From positions 1 through 64,000 of the forward strand of contig JAAXKQ010000009.1 in NCBI GenBank assembly GCA_025612245.1: a stretch of DNA of 64,000 nt, given 5' to 3'. This DNA comes from Ignavibacteria bacterium. GTDB taxonomy: Bacteria > Bacteroidota > Ignavibacteria > Ignavibacteriales > SURF-24. How positions within the stretch are numbered: position 1 is the first letter of the stretch; every line of letters begins with the position of its first letter. A model generated the notes under the pieces. The model worked only from the letters and a program-made list of their open reading frames with translations. It did no database searches and was not told the origin of the DNA. The position numbers and the translations under genes are program-made. This document shows, piece after piece, positions 8,783 to 17,734 of the stretch.

Positions 8783-9856
8783 TTACTTGTCTGCTTCCTT
8801 TGAAGCTCCGTCCGTCTTTCCTAAATAAAGCGTACGGGTGGGGTAGGCCATCTTGATATCTCTTTTTTCAAATTCTTCGTACAGCCTCAGATTTATTGAC
8901 TGCTGAATATCCATGTACCTGTTATAATTAGATCCGGCAACGTAATAAACGGTTTCAAAATCGAGGCTGCTTTCGCCAAATGACTGGAAATGTGAGCGGT
9001 CGAACCTTGTATCCTCAAAACCTTCAACTATGCTTTTAATAACGCCCGGGATTTCGCGTATATTTTCAATCGGAGTCTGGTGAGTGACGCCAATCCTAAA
9101 GACGACGCGCCTGGATTCCATCCTTTTGAAATTGTGAATCCTCGAATTTGTCAGGTTCGAGTTCGGAAATATGATCTCCTCCCCGGAAAGGCTTGCTAAT
9201 CGCGTGGTTTTAATGCCGATTCTTTCGACTACTCCCATCTTGTCATCCACGACAATAAAATCCCCGATCTGGAACGGGCGGTCGAAAAATATTACAAAGT
9301 AGCTGAAGAAGTCGCCCAGAACTGCCTGTGCGGCAAGTGCAACTGCAATACCGCCAATGCCAAGTCCTGCAATTACTGTTGATATCTTGAAGCCGAGGTT
9401 ATCCAGGAGAAACATAGAGCCAATAAACCAGACGATAATGCTGATAAAAGTGGAAATTCCTTTTAAGCTCGTGGTTTCTCCTTCGCTCCTGGCCTGAAAG
9501 AAGTACCTGATTGAGTAATTTATCACTAAAATGATGAACCTGACGGCAAAGAAGGTTGTAATAACAATTGAAGCCGCGTCAATGTCTCGCCTTAAATACC
9601 GTGGCAGGTTGAGGTACGTAAGCCCGGTATAGATTGCTGCAAGATAGAAAAGCGGAATTATGAACTTGTCCGTATTGACTGAAATGAATTCCAGTACCTT
9701 TGATTTCGATTTCTTTACGCTTTTATCCAGTTTATTCAGGAATACCGCCCTGAAAACCTTAATAATCAGGGAAGCGGCAATTATAATTCCAATGCAAATC
9801 AGATAATCTGAGACTGTATTTCCGAAGTAAGAGATGGTTAAAATGTGTTCTATCAA
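8783..9856 (-). CDS. Small-conductance mechanosensitive channel, MscS family
   Basis: This 357-residue inner-membrane protein has about five predicted helices (around 17-40, 68-85, 95-120, 133-155 and a pore-lining helix at about 160-185), more than the three of E. coli MscS. The glycine/alanine-rich pore helix reads GLGIGGIAVALAAQAVLGDF. The cytoplasmic beta domain follows with DRPFQIGDFIVV and IIFPNSNL, both family hallmarks. These channels release solutes on hypo-osmotic shock. The start is a TTG (9854-9856), supported by CGGAG about 7 nt upstream. No ATG lies near the conserved start. Confidence 0.9.
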   Translation of the reverse strand: MIEHILTISYFGNTVSDYLICIGIIIAASLIIKVFRAVFLNKLDKSVKKSKSKVLEFISVNTDKFIIPLFYLAAIYTGLTYLNLPRYLRRDIDAASIVITTFFAVRFIILVINYSIRYFFQARSEGETTSLKGISTFISIIVWFIGSMFLLDNLGFKISTVIAGLGIGGIAVALAAQAVLGDFFSYFVIFFDRPFQIGDFIVVDDKMGVVERIGIKTTRLASLSGEEIIFPNSNLTNSRIHNFKRMESRRVVFRIGVTHQTPIENIREIPGVIKSIVEGFEDTRFDRSHFQSFGESSLDFETVYYVAGSNYNRYMDIQQSINLRLYEEFEKRDIKMAYPTRTLYLGKTDGASKEADK

Positions 9857-10016
9857 GATAATGCTCCGTTTTTGCTTCCGGTATAATAAATAAATTTAGG
9901 GGTAAGTATCAAGAAAAACTTGGAGCAAAAAGCCTTTACTGTCTCCGGTATCAAGAAAAACATGATTATTGTAAAAATGCATTATTTCTCAAAAAACGAA
10001 GGCAAAATGAGTGTGT

Positions 10017-10454
10017 TTAATCCTGGTGAGAAGCCATATTCTTGAATATATCCAGGACTTTGTGGAATTCATTGGACTTGTCGAAGAAGTAATTGGCGCC
10101 GGCTTCCATGCAGATTTTTCTATACTGCGGGAATGGGTAGTTTGTAAGTACAATGATAATTGCAGAGTCATTCAGCTGCCGTACACTCTTCAGGACGTCA
10201 ATACCGCTGCCGCCGGGCATACAGATGTCCAGAATGACCGCATCCGGCCTGAGTTCATTAATCTTCTCGATTGAGTCTTGAACGTTCGTAGCTTCTCCAA
10301 CCAGATTAATGCCGTCGATATCAGCAATCATATTAGCCAGCCGGACACGAACAACAGGTGAATCATCCGAAATAAAAACGTTTAATTTATCTGTTTTTAC
10401 ATTGTAACGTGACGTAGAAATAGTTCCTGAATCTATCATTAAATTATTAATCAT
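10017..10454 (-). CDS. Stand-alone response-regulator receiver protein
   Basis: This 145-residue protein is a single CheY-like receiver domain after an N-terminal tail of about 25 residues. It has the acidic pair (FISDDSP), the phospho-acceptor Asp in VILDICMPGGSG, the switch Thr in VLTNYP and the conserved Lys in FFDKSNEF. There is no output domain, so it would work by protein contact or as a phosphate sink. An ATG at 10437-10439 could shorten the tail. It lies 239 nt downstream of, and on the same strand as, a NarL-type regulator and its kinase, and that kinase may be its phosphodonor, which is inference. Confidence 0.85.
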   Translation of the reverse strand: MINNLMIDSGTISTSRYNVKTDKLNVFISDDSPVVRVRLANMIADIDGINLVGEATNVQDSIEKINELRPDAVILDICMPGGSGIDVLKSVRQLNDSAIIIVLTNYPFPQYRKICMEAGANYFFDKSNEFHKVLDIFKNMASHQD

Positions 10455-10693
10455 TTTACTGGTTTTAGGTTTTGCTATACTCTTTCCTGGAATAATTGAT
10501 TAAGATCCTGCCTTTTCTTAGGAAATAAGTTTTATAAGGCAGAAATTCTCCGAACCAACGTTCTTACTATTAATATAGAGGAATTTTCCCCGTCCCGAAA
10601 TCGGAAAATAACTGAATAAGTTGTCAGTATTTGTCCAATTTTCGGGTAAGTCGCAGACCTACAAGAGAAAACGCTAAAACACGGTGAAAAGGG

Positions 10694-11326
10694 CTATTCT
10701 ACGAGCTTATTTTGAATAGCATAGTAGGTCAGTTCCGCATTTGTCTTCATTTTCATCTTTTCCAGCAGCCTGGCCCTGTAAGTGCTGATAGTTTTTACGC
10801 TTAAGGCCAGCTCGTCGGCAATCTGTTTGGCCGTTTTACCGGAGGCAATAAGGCGCATTACCTGGTACTCTCTGTCGGAGAGGGAGTCGTGCAAAGGCCC
10901 TTCAGCCTTCCTTTCAATATCAGCGGCCAGGATTTCAGCCAGTTGCTGGTTGACGTACTTGCCGCCATCCATGACCTTATTTATTGCCTTAATTAGTTCC
11001 TCCGGTGCGCTGTCCTTTGTAAGATAACCTGAGGCTCCGGCTTTAATGGATCGGAGTGCAAACTGGTCCTCAGAGTGCATGGTAAGAACGAGGACGGGTA
11101 AGCGGGGTTTAACTTTTTTAATTTCCTTTAATATATCGAGTCCGCTCATTCCCGGCATAGAAATATCCAGTATAACGACGTCCCATTCCTCTTTATCCAG
11201 CATATCGAGAACTACCTGTCCGTTTTCAGCCTCGCCGCAGATGCATTTGCCCTTGCCTTCAAGAATAATCTGTTTAAGGCCCTGTCTTACGATAGCATGG
11301 TCGTCGCCAATTAAAATTTTAATCAT
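10694..11326 (-). CDS. NarL/LuxR-family two-component response regulator
   Basis: This 210-residue protein has an N-terminal receiver (GDDHAIVRQG acidic pair, phospho-Asp in VVILDISMPGMSG, Thr in VLTMHS, Lys in YLTKDS) and a C-terminal GerE-type helix-turn-helix at about 148-205 (SDREYQVMRLIASGKTAKQI, then ALSVKTISTYRARL). Phosphorylation should drive dimerisation and DNA binding. The ATG overlaps the TGA of the upstream kinase by 4 nt (ATGA), so the two form a coupled pair. GGGGGAG lies just upstream. Target genes are unknown. Confidence 0.93.
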   Translation of the reverse strand: MIKILIGDDHAIVRQGLKQIILEGKGKCICGEAENGQVVLDMLDKEEWDVVILDISMPGMSGLDILKEIKKVKPRLPVLVLTMHSEDQFALRSIKAGASGYLTKDSAPEELIKAINKVMDGGKYVNQQLAEILAADIERKAEGPLHDSLSDREYQVMRLIASGKTAKQIADELALSVKTISTYRARLLEKMKMKTNAELTYYAIQNKLVE

Positions 11327-13299
11327 AAAGCTCCCCCTTTATCTTTTAAGTTTCCAACAGGTATTGTAACCGTTACGGTAGTACCCATACCCTGTTTTCC
11401 CTTAATTGTAAATTCACCGCCCAAAAGGTAAGCCCTTTCACGCATACCAAGAAGTCCAAAAGATTTAGTGTTAAGGATTTCCTCTTCTGTGATGCCGCGG
11501 CCGTTGTCCTTAATTACAAGTGTGATATTACCTGCTTCATGCATGAGTCTGATTTCGATAAGACTAGCCGAGGCATGGCGCGCAATGTTCGTAAGCGTCT
11601 CCTGGAATATCCTGAAGAGTGCAGTCGAGAAATTCTGGTCGAGTTCAAGCTCTTTAGGCATGGAAATAATCCTGCATGTAATGCCTGTCCTGTGCTGAAA
11701 CTCCTGCGCCTGCCATTCAATTGCTGCGGCAATTCCAAGATAGTCCAGCACTCCCGGCCTTAGTTCAGATGATATCTTGCGCACGGATTTTATTGTTTCA
11801 TTAATGAGCGAGTACATTGCGTTGATTTTTTCGCTAACGGTTTCCGTCTGCTGTCCTTCACTCTGGAGTTTCTTATCCAGCCATGAGAGGTCCATCTTAA
11901 GGCCTGTAAGTGCCTGTCCAAGCTCGTCATGAATTTCCCTGGAAATTCTGGTGCGCTCTTCCTCCCTTGCCGACTGTGTGTGTGCAGAAAGGCGCCTGAG
12001 CTGTTCCCGGGAGTTCTTCAGCTGGAACTCGGCCGTTTGTATCTTCTGGTAAGCAATTGCATTTTGTATGGCCGTTGAGGCAAGCTGTGAAAGGGCAACA
12101 AGCTTCTCCTTGTCGGCCTCGGTAAAAACATTATCACTTTTCTTGTTATAAACAGAAAGAAACCCTATTACTTCTCCCTGCGAGTTGAGTATGGAAACAA
12201 AAGCCCCGGACTTAATGGCGAAACGGTCCCTGATTTCAGTGAGTATGTTGTGATCCTTGGCCGCATTATTTGTTATGTAAGGCTTCTTGTTTAAGATGAG
12301 CTTTCCTGCAATTCCTGCTCCCGGGGTCCAGCAGTATTCAAAATCCTGAGCCAGGCCGTTAAGGAAAAACTTTTTGCAGACCATGCCTTCAGCCGTCTTA
12401 AGGCCGGAGCAGCCGCTTTCGGAGTCCGTAAGCTTCATGGCTTCTTCAACCAGGGCGTCAATAAGCAGGTCGACGTTCAGCGTGGAGTTGAGTTTTTTGC
12501 TGATGCTTAGCAGCGTGTGTATCGTGTTTTCAGCATCCTTGCGCTGTGTAATATCCCTTGAGTTGACGACAACACCTCTGACAGAAGTATTGTGCAGCAT
12601 ATTTCTCATCATGCTTTCTATGTTGTGCCATTTGGAGTCTTTGTCCCTGACTCGGAATTCAACTGAAGAGGTGCTCTCGGGGGTCTTAACCACCTTGCTG
12701 AATATTTTAATCAGCCTGGTAATGTCTTCTGGGTGAGTATAGCGGATAAGATTTTTGCCGATCAGCTCTCCCGGTTTATAGCCCAGCATCTTAAATACAG
12801 AAGGGCTAACGTACTGGAATACCCCCTCCTCGTCTAATATTGACTTTACGTCAAGTGAGTTTTCAATTAGCGACCTGAAATATATCTCGCCATCGGGAAC
12901 GGGTTTTTCAGGTTCTTTTTCGGGAATGAATATGTTGCCTGACAAATATACCAGCCTTTCTTCTGATGAACGTGAAATATTCCAGGAAATCATTCTATAA
13001 TATCCGCTTCTGTTGCGCAGCCTCATATCTCTCACTAGCGGGAAATCCTTTCCCGGCGAAAGGAGCACCTGCTTGAAAACCTCTACGTCGCTGCTTTGAA
13101 GGAGCTCGAAGAAATTGCTCTCAAGCAGCTCTTTCTCAGTGTAGCCGAGCAGGTTCTGCCATGCAGGGTTAACCCTTTTGATAAGGCCTTCGGAACTGCA
13201 CAGGCAAAGGAGCTCCTGCGAGAGATTAAAAAAGTGGTCTGATGACTCAAATACCAGAGGCAGATCAATATCAGCTTTTCTTTTGGAAGTCCTGTTCAT
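11323..13299 (-). CDS. Soluble sensor histidine kinase, PAS-PAS-GAF-HisKA_3
   Basis: This 658-residue kinase lacks transmembrane segments and is therefore probably cytoplasmic. The order is PAS at about 20-130 (SSEGLIKRVNPAWQNLLGYT), PAS at about 140-260 (YVSPSVFKMLGYKPGEL), GAF at about 265-425, then a NarX/DegS-type dimerisation domain in which REIHDELGQ carries the predicted phospho-His457. A HATPase follows with DNGRGI and FGLLGMRERA. The input signal could be a ligand, redox state or gas, but no heme- or flavin-binding motif is evident. It is co-transcribed with the NarL-type regulator, with a 4-nt overlap. The ATG at 13297-13299 opens after about 460 bp without a gene. Confidence 0.93.
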   Translation of the reverse strand: MNRTSKRKADIDLPLVFESSDHFFNLSQELLCLCSSEGLIKRVNPAWQNLLGYTEKELLESNFFELLQSSDVEVFKQVLLSPGKDFPLVRDMRLRNRSGYYRMISWNISRSSEERLVYLSGNIFIPEKEPEKPVPDGEIYFRSLIENSLDVKSILDEEGVFQYVSPSVFKMLGYKPGELIGKNLIRYTHPEDITRLIKIFSKVVKTPESTSSVEFRVRDKDSKWHNIESMMRNMLHNTSVRGVVVNSRDITQRKDAENTIHTLLSISKKLNSTLNVDLLIDALVEEAMKLTDSESGCSGLKTAEGMVCKKFFLNGLAQDFEYCWTPGAGIAGKLILNKKPYITNNAAKDHNILTEIRDRFAIKSGAFVSILNSQGEVIGFLSVYNKKSDNVFTEADKEKLVALSQLASTAIQNAIAYQKIQTAEFQLKNSREQLRRLSAHTQSAREEERTRISREIHDELGQALTGLKMDLSWLDKKLQSEGQQTETVSEKINAMYSLINETIKSVRKISSELRPGVLDYLGIAAAIEWQAQEFQHRTGITCRIISMPKELELDQNFSTALFRIFQETLTNIARHASASLIEIRLMHEAGNITLVIKDNGRGITEEEILNTKSFGLLGMRERAYLLGGEFTIKGKQGMGTTVTVTIPVGNLKDKGGAL

Positions 13300-13758
13300 T
13301 TTATTTATGCAAGTTATATAAAACCTAAAAACATTCTTCCGGGCATCTACTGAAAAACAAAACCGTTCCGGCGAAATTTCAGCTCATAAACGGCTTAATG
13401 AAAATGACCGGCTGAATACTTTTCTTTCTTTAGTTGAATAAATTTTCGCGGCTTTTGATGAATTTCCTATTCAGGCTAAAATTAAGTTCACCAAAGCTAC
13501 AATAGATATACGAAAGGAATACCTAATTATCAACTACATTAGAAATTCAGTAAATGTTAAAGAAATTTTTGTTAAAAGTCCAAATTATTTTCTGATATTT
13601 TTCTTCTCAGGAGGATATTGGAGCAGGCGAAAAAAGTGAGATGGGAAATTATGCTTTTTTTCCCGGAAGGGAAGAATAAAGAAAGACCCGGTAAAGGTTA
13701 ATCTTAAAAAGGTTAATTTTGCCGGGCCTTAAACGATATTGGGCGATTTCAGGGAGCC
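13300..13758. other. Intergenic region upstream of the PAS-GAF kinase
   Basis: 459 bp without a coding frame I can support. It is AT-rich, must hold the promoter of the minus-strand kinase-regulator pair, and contains the terminator of the M28 peptidase gene at its right end. I found no clear -10/-35 pair, tRNA or repeat. Confidence 0.5.
13683..13730 (-). terminator. Terminator of the M28 peptidase gene
   Basis: On the minus strand AAGGCCCGG then CAAA pairs with TTTA then CCGGGTCTT (one mismatch), with inner AATTAACC/GGTTAAT pairing, and is followed by a T-rich stretch (TCTTTATTC). It lies 28 nt past the stop of the peptidase gene. Confidence 0.65.
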
Positions 13759-15165
13759 TCAGTTTTCGTAGATCCACTCTTTCTGACGTTTGAGTCTTTC
13801 GTCCAGATGAAACTTCCTGAAGAGTTCAGCCATCTGCTGGCTGTTCTTATGTCCTTCAGTGAGTTTCGTATAGTTTGCAAGCTCATGGAGCATTATGCTT
13901 ACGACAGCAGCAGCCTCAGAGAGCTGTTTTTTATTGACCTTATCAAAATCATCTCCCGAAGTGTGGTAATATTTAACTGCGTCCTCGTCAAGGTGCCCCG
14001 TTAAAGAAAAGGTAGGTATACCTTTGAACATAAATGGTATGTGGTCGCTATTCGTATAAGGCACGCTTACGACCCCGGAAGAAAGGTCGAATCCATTGAG
14101 TGAATTCTTAAGGTTTTCAAAGAAAGGCTTGAACTCATCGAAACCCATGCAATTAAAGCCCCTCGGAGAGCCGGTCATATCCATATTGATCATTGCGGCA
14201 ATCGGTTCCAGGGAGTGCATTTCCGCGTATTTTTTTGATCCCCAGAGTCCGAGCTCCTCGCCGTTAAACCAGACGAAGTCAATTGAAAAGTAGTTTTCGG
14301 AAGAAAAAGTTTTCATCAGGCGTGCAACGTCGAGTAAAATAGCCGATCCCTGCCCGTTGTCGATTGCGCCCTAGCTGATATCCCAGGAATCGAAGTGAGC
14401 ACCAATGACGATCTTATCCTTCACTTTGCCTGGAAGTGAAAAAACAAGATTCCCGGTCTCAACCTCCCTGCAGTATGAATTGGTTGTAAGTTTCATTTCC
14501 GGGTTTTTACCGCTTATGGCGAGTCTTTTTATCCACATGCCTTCCTCATAAGTCAGGCTGTAAGCCGGAATGGGTGAAGCCGTGCCCTGAAAGTTTCCCG
14601 TGCCGGCAAGATTACTCATGCCAGGGTGCTCATTGATAAAAAGAATTGCTTTTGCACCGAGTTCAGCAGCAATATTAATAGCCTCATATCTTAAGATGGG
14701 CTCCTTGCCTTTTGGGGCTTCTGAGCTTACAAGGGCTATTTTACCCTGAATATCAACTCCACTGTAGTCTTCCTTAAAACCGGAGCCCGCAAAGACAACC
14801 TTGGCAGTAAAAGACGGATGTGAGTTGACGTATCCCAGCGCCAGCGCCTGGATATTCCGGAGAAGGGGGGATGTTATCTGCACCTGGTCATTACCTCTAA
14901 TCCAGCCCGGGGCTTTGAAGTGTTCCATTTGGGCATTTATGCCAAGATCATGGAGTTCGCTTTTTAAGATTTCCATGGCTTTTTCGTTCCCGGGAGAGCC
15001 CAGGAGCCTTCCTCCTGCCATGTCGCAGATATTCTCGAATGTCTCGTAGGACCGGTTCTCCAGGAATGCCGAACCCGTAAGCCTGGACCAGGTTTCGTTT
15101 ACCTGGCACTTCAGCGTTGAAAATATGAGAAGAGTGCACGCTAATGGATAGAATGTTTTTTTCAT
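13759..15165 (-). pseudogene. M28-family zinc metallopeptidase interrupted by an in-frame TAG
   Basis: Two open segments lie in one reading frame, separated only by a TAG at 14371-14373. Together they form a complete secreted M28 aminopeptidase/carboxypeptidase Q-like protein of about 467 residues. It has a signal peptide (MKKTFYPLACTLLIFSTL), a PA-domain-like insert, and all metal and catalytic residues: GAHFDSWD, AIDNG, WFNGEELG, INMDMTG and NSDHIPF. The TAG lies between DIS and GAIDNG, where family members commonly carry Gln, so CAG to TAG (a single substitution) explains it. The start was set at the ATG at 15163-15165, not the TTG further up, because it begins the signal peptide. As written, only the first 264 residues would be made, lacking most zinc ligands. 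Confidence 0.85.
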
Positions 15166-15496
15166 TTTTATTCGTCCGCAAATAAAATTACGCAAAAAAT
15201 TAAAATTCCAGCAGAAAATAAGTAAATATTCCGAGTTTGTAAATTTTTACGGGGAAAGCATTTAAGCCGGAAAGTCAGTGCTTTACGAAATTAAAAGCTT
15301 TTATTCCCGGGAAATTTAATAATTGCATGGTACTTTTTCTCTTTTTGTGTGTAGTACCAATAGGGAAACAGGCGTATTTGTATTTGCGTACAGAATTTTT
15401 GACGGTGTTTCGCGCTTACCGGCCGGGTGCGTGGATCTGTGATTAAAACAGGTTTTCCCTTTTTTCGGCTGTTTATTCATATAAATTGGGAGATTG
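15166..15496. other. Divergent intergenic region, M28 peptidase / surface block
   Basis: 331 bp between a minus-strand and a plus-strand gene, so it should hold both promoters. It contains small palindromes (AAAAGCTTTT near 15293, TTCCCGGGAA near 15305). A TTGACG is present near 15398, but without a matching -10 at the right distance. No gene is supported. Confidence 0.4.
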
Positions 15497-17644
15497 ATGC
15501 AGATGAAAAAATTCTACACCTTGTTCTTTTTGGCCCTCATCTCCACTTTGTTAAATGCCCAGACATTAAAGTGGGAGTGGCAGAATCCAAAACCTCATGG
15601 CAATGACGTTAATGACGTTAAATATTTAGGAAAAGATACAGTTATTGCTGTTACAAACGCTGGTTATGTCCAGAAAAGCATTGACGGTGGAAATAGCTGG
15701 AGCGTAATTAAGGCAGACACGAGTTCCAGGGACATACTTTCTGTATATTTCTGGGATGCAAATAAAGGAATTCTTTGCGGAAACGCCGGCCTTTTGATGG
15801 AAACCAAGGATGCCGGACTTAGCTGGAGTTATCTTAACTCGGGTGCAACTGACGACCTTTACAACGTCAAATTTGTGGATTCCGACACAGGATATGTTGC
15901 TGCCGGTAAAGGTACCCTCCTGAAGACCATAGACGGTGGAAAGACCTGGAGCTCGTCAAATTTAGGTTCAAGCACCAACTATAAAGTGTTTATTGTCAAT
16001 GCTTCGGATATTTTCCTGGGAACGGGTACTACGGGTAAAAAACTTGTAAGATCGGTTGACTATGGAAAGACATGGACAAATGTTGCTCCAAGCACTATGA
16101 CAAATAATGTTTATTCCATCGCTTTTACAGACTCGCTGACCGGATTTTTCGGCAATTCCAACGACGACATTTATAAGTCGAAAGACGGCGGGCTTACCTG
16201 GACTAAAAAAGGCGGCACGGCATCGAGCATAAACATAAACGACATCTATTTTACCGACAAGGCAAACGGATATGCTGTTGACGCCAAAGGCAACTTCTTT
16301 TTTACGTCTGATTCCGGTGAAACCTGGACGAACAAAAAGGTTCCTTATCAGAAGTTCAACGCCCTTGACGGCGATGCGAGCGTGCTTTATGCTGCAGGCG
16401 TTGCAGGTACAGTACTTCAGAGTAAAGACAAGGGAAATAGCTGGGATCAGAAGTACTCTTCAATTACACAGCAGTATCTGCGCCAGGTTACATTTGTTGA
16501 TGAAAAAACGGGTTATACCTGCGGCGGTTCCACGGTTGCTGCAGACAGCCTTGGTTTCATACTCAAGACCACTGACGGCGGAGCAAACTGGAGTGTGTTA
16601 TCCGATCAATTCAAGTACATGATTTATGCATTTGCAATGCCTACAGCCGACATCTGGTGCGCTGCCGGAACCGGTAACTCCATATTCCGCTCTGTTGATG
16701 CCGGAAAGACATGGACAAAAATTTCAAGCCCGGTAACAGGCGTTGCTACAATGGTATTTTATGCAATTGCTTTTGCCGATAAGGATACCGGCTATGCTGT
16801 CGGTAATGCAGGTAAGGTAATCAAGACAACTGACGGCGGGCAGACATGGACAAATCTTACAACCGGTCTCGCATCATCAAATGCCGTATGGGATCTGGCA
16901 GTATTTAATGGAAAGACGGTAATTATCAGCGCTTCATTGGGTAAGGCCTTAAAAACTGTTGACGGCGGTCAGACCTGGGAAACACTGGCTCCGAATATTG
17001 CAGGAAGCCTGTTCTCAACTAAGTTCAAGGATGCCTCAACGGGTTATATAACCGGCGGCTCAAAAACACTTACAAGAACTTCTGACGGCGGAAAGACCTG
17101 GACCGCAATGGATCTTCCGGCCAGCCTTTCTTCTTCTGCTGCCATCTGGGGTGCTGCATTTGGAAAAGATGCCGACTGGATAATCTCAGGAAACGGCGAC
17201 ATCTGCTACTCGGCAGACAGCGGTAAAACATGGCAGGTTGCTCCGGCAATGACTTCTTCAACCCTGATTGACATTGCTTCTTTTGGTGATAACATCTGGA
17301 TCGTTGGAAACAACGGCACAATTTTACATGGAAGCCCAAGCGATCCTTCTGCAGTTGAAGATGGAAAGCCCTCAGTTGTTAAAGATTTTGCCCTTGCACA
17401 GAATTATCCAAATCCTTTCAATCCGAGCACTACAATCAGGTACACTGTTCCATCTGAAGGAATGGTAAGCCTGAAGGTTTACAACCTGATAGGAAAGGAA
17501 GTTGCTCAGCTTGTTAATGAAAGCCAGGCGGCCGGAACACATTCTATACAGTTTGACGCTTCCAAGCTCTCAAGCGGAATTTATTTCTATGAGCTTAGAA
17601 CGGGCAGCAATGTTGCAGCTAAGAAGATGATTCTTATTAAGTAA
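15497..17644 (+). CDS. Secreted Ycf48-like Asp-box propeller protein with type IX sorting domain
   Basis: This protein has about 715 residues. A signal peptide (MKKFYTLFFLALISTLLNAQ) is followed by many repeats of the Asp-box type with DGGxTW, SKDGGLTW or SVDAGKTW cores, expected to fold as one or two beta-propellers like Ycf48/BNR proteins. Residues from about 630 form a type A T9SS C-terminal domain with QNYPNPFNPSTTI, then SSGIYFYEL and a final KKMILIK. The family use of that domain is export through the type IX system and surface attachment or release. The propeller's ligand is unknown. The start is ATG 15497 or ATG 15503, both behind GGGAG. It heads a same-strand block with the TonB receptor and ends at a clear terminator. 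Confidence 0.88.
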   Translation: MQMKKFYTLFFLALISTLLNAQTLKWEWQNPKPHGNDVNDVKYLGKDTVIAVTNAGYVQKSIDGGNSWSVIKADTSSRDILSVYFWDANKGILCGNAGLLMETKDAGLSWSYLNSGATDDLYNVKFVDSDTGYVAAGKGTLLKTIDGGKTWSSSNLGSSTNYKVFIVNASDIFLGTGTTGKKLVRSVDYGKTWTNVAPSTMTNNVYSIAFTDSLTGFFGNSNDDIYKSKDGGLTWTKKGGTASSININDIYFTDKANGYAVDAKGNFFFTSDSGETWTNKKVPYQKFNALDGDASVLYAAGVAGTVLQSKDKGNSWDQKYSSITQQYLRQVTFVDEKTGYTCGGSTVAADSLGFILKTTDGGANWSVLSDQFKYMIYAFAMPTADIWCAAGTGNSIFRSVDAGKTWTKISSPVTGVATMVFYAIAFADKDTGYAVGNAGKVIKTTDGGQTWTNLTTGLASSNAVWDLAVFNGKTVIISASLGKALKTVDGGQTWETLAPNIAGSLFSTKFKDASTGYITGGSKTLTRTSDGGKTWTAMDLPASLSSSAAIWGAAFGKDADWIISGNGDICYSADSGKTWQVAPAMTSSTLIDIASFGDNIWIVGNNGTILHGSPSDPSAVEDGKPSVVKDFALAQNYPNPFNPSTTIRYTVPSEGMVSLKVYNLIGKEVAQLVNESQAAGTHSIQFDASKLSSGIYFYELRTGSNVAAKKMILIK

Positions 17645-17662
17645 TCTGTTCTAACTTTTTTT

Positions 17663-17712
17663 AATGCGGAGGTATGGCCATTAAAGCCGTATGCTCCGCA
17701 TTTTTCTATATT
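17663..17712 (+). terminator. Rho-independent terminator
   Basis: AATGCGGAG (17663-17671) pairs with CTCCGCATT (17694-17702), with further pairing of TATGGC and GCCGTA inside, followed by TTTCTATATTTT. It separates the first propeller gene from the TonB receptor gene. Confidence 0.85.
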
Positions 17713-17734
17713 TTAGCCAGTAGAAATTAACCCT

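Noticed and set aside
15497-17644. Sialidase or photosystem II assembly function for the propeller proteins
   Set aside because: Asp-box repeats are shared by many unrelated propellers. No sialidase active-site residues or photosynthesis genes are seen, so only the fold and export route are claimed.
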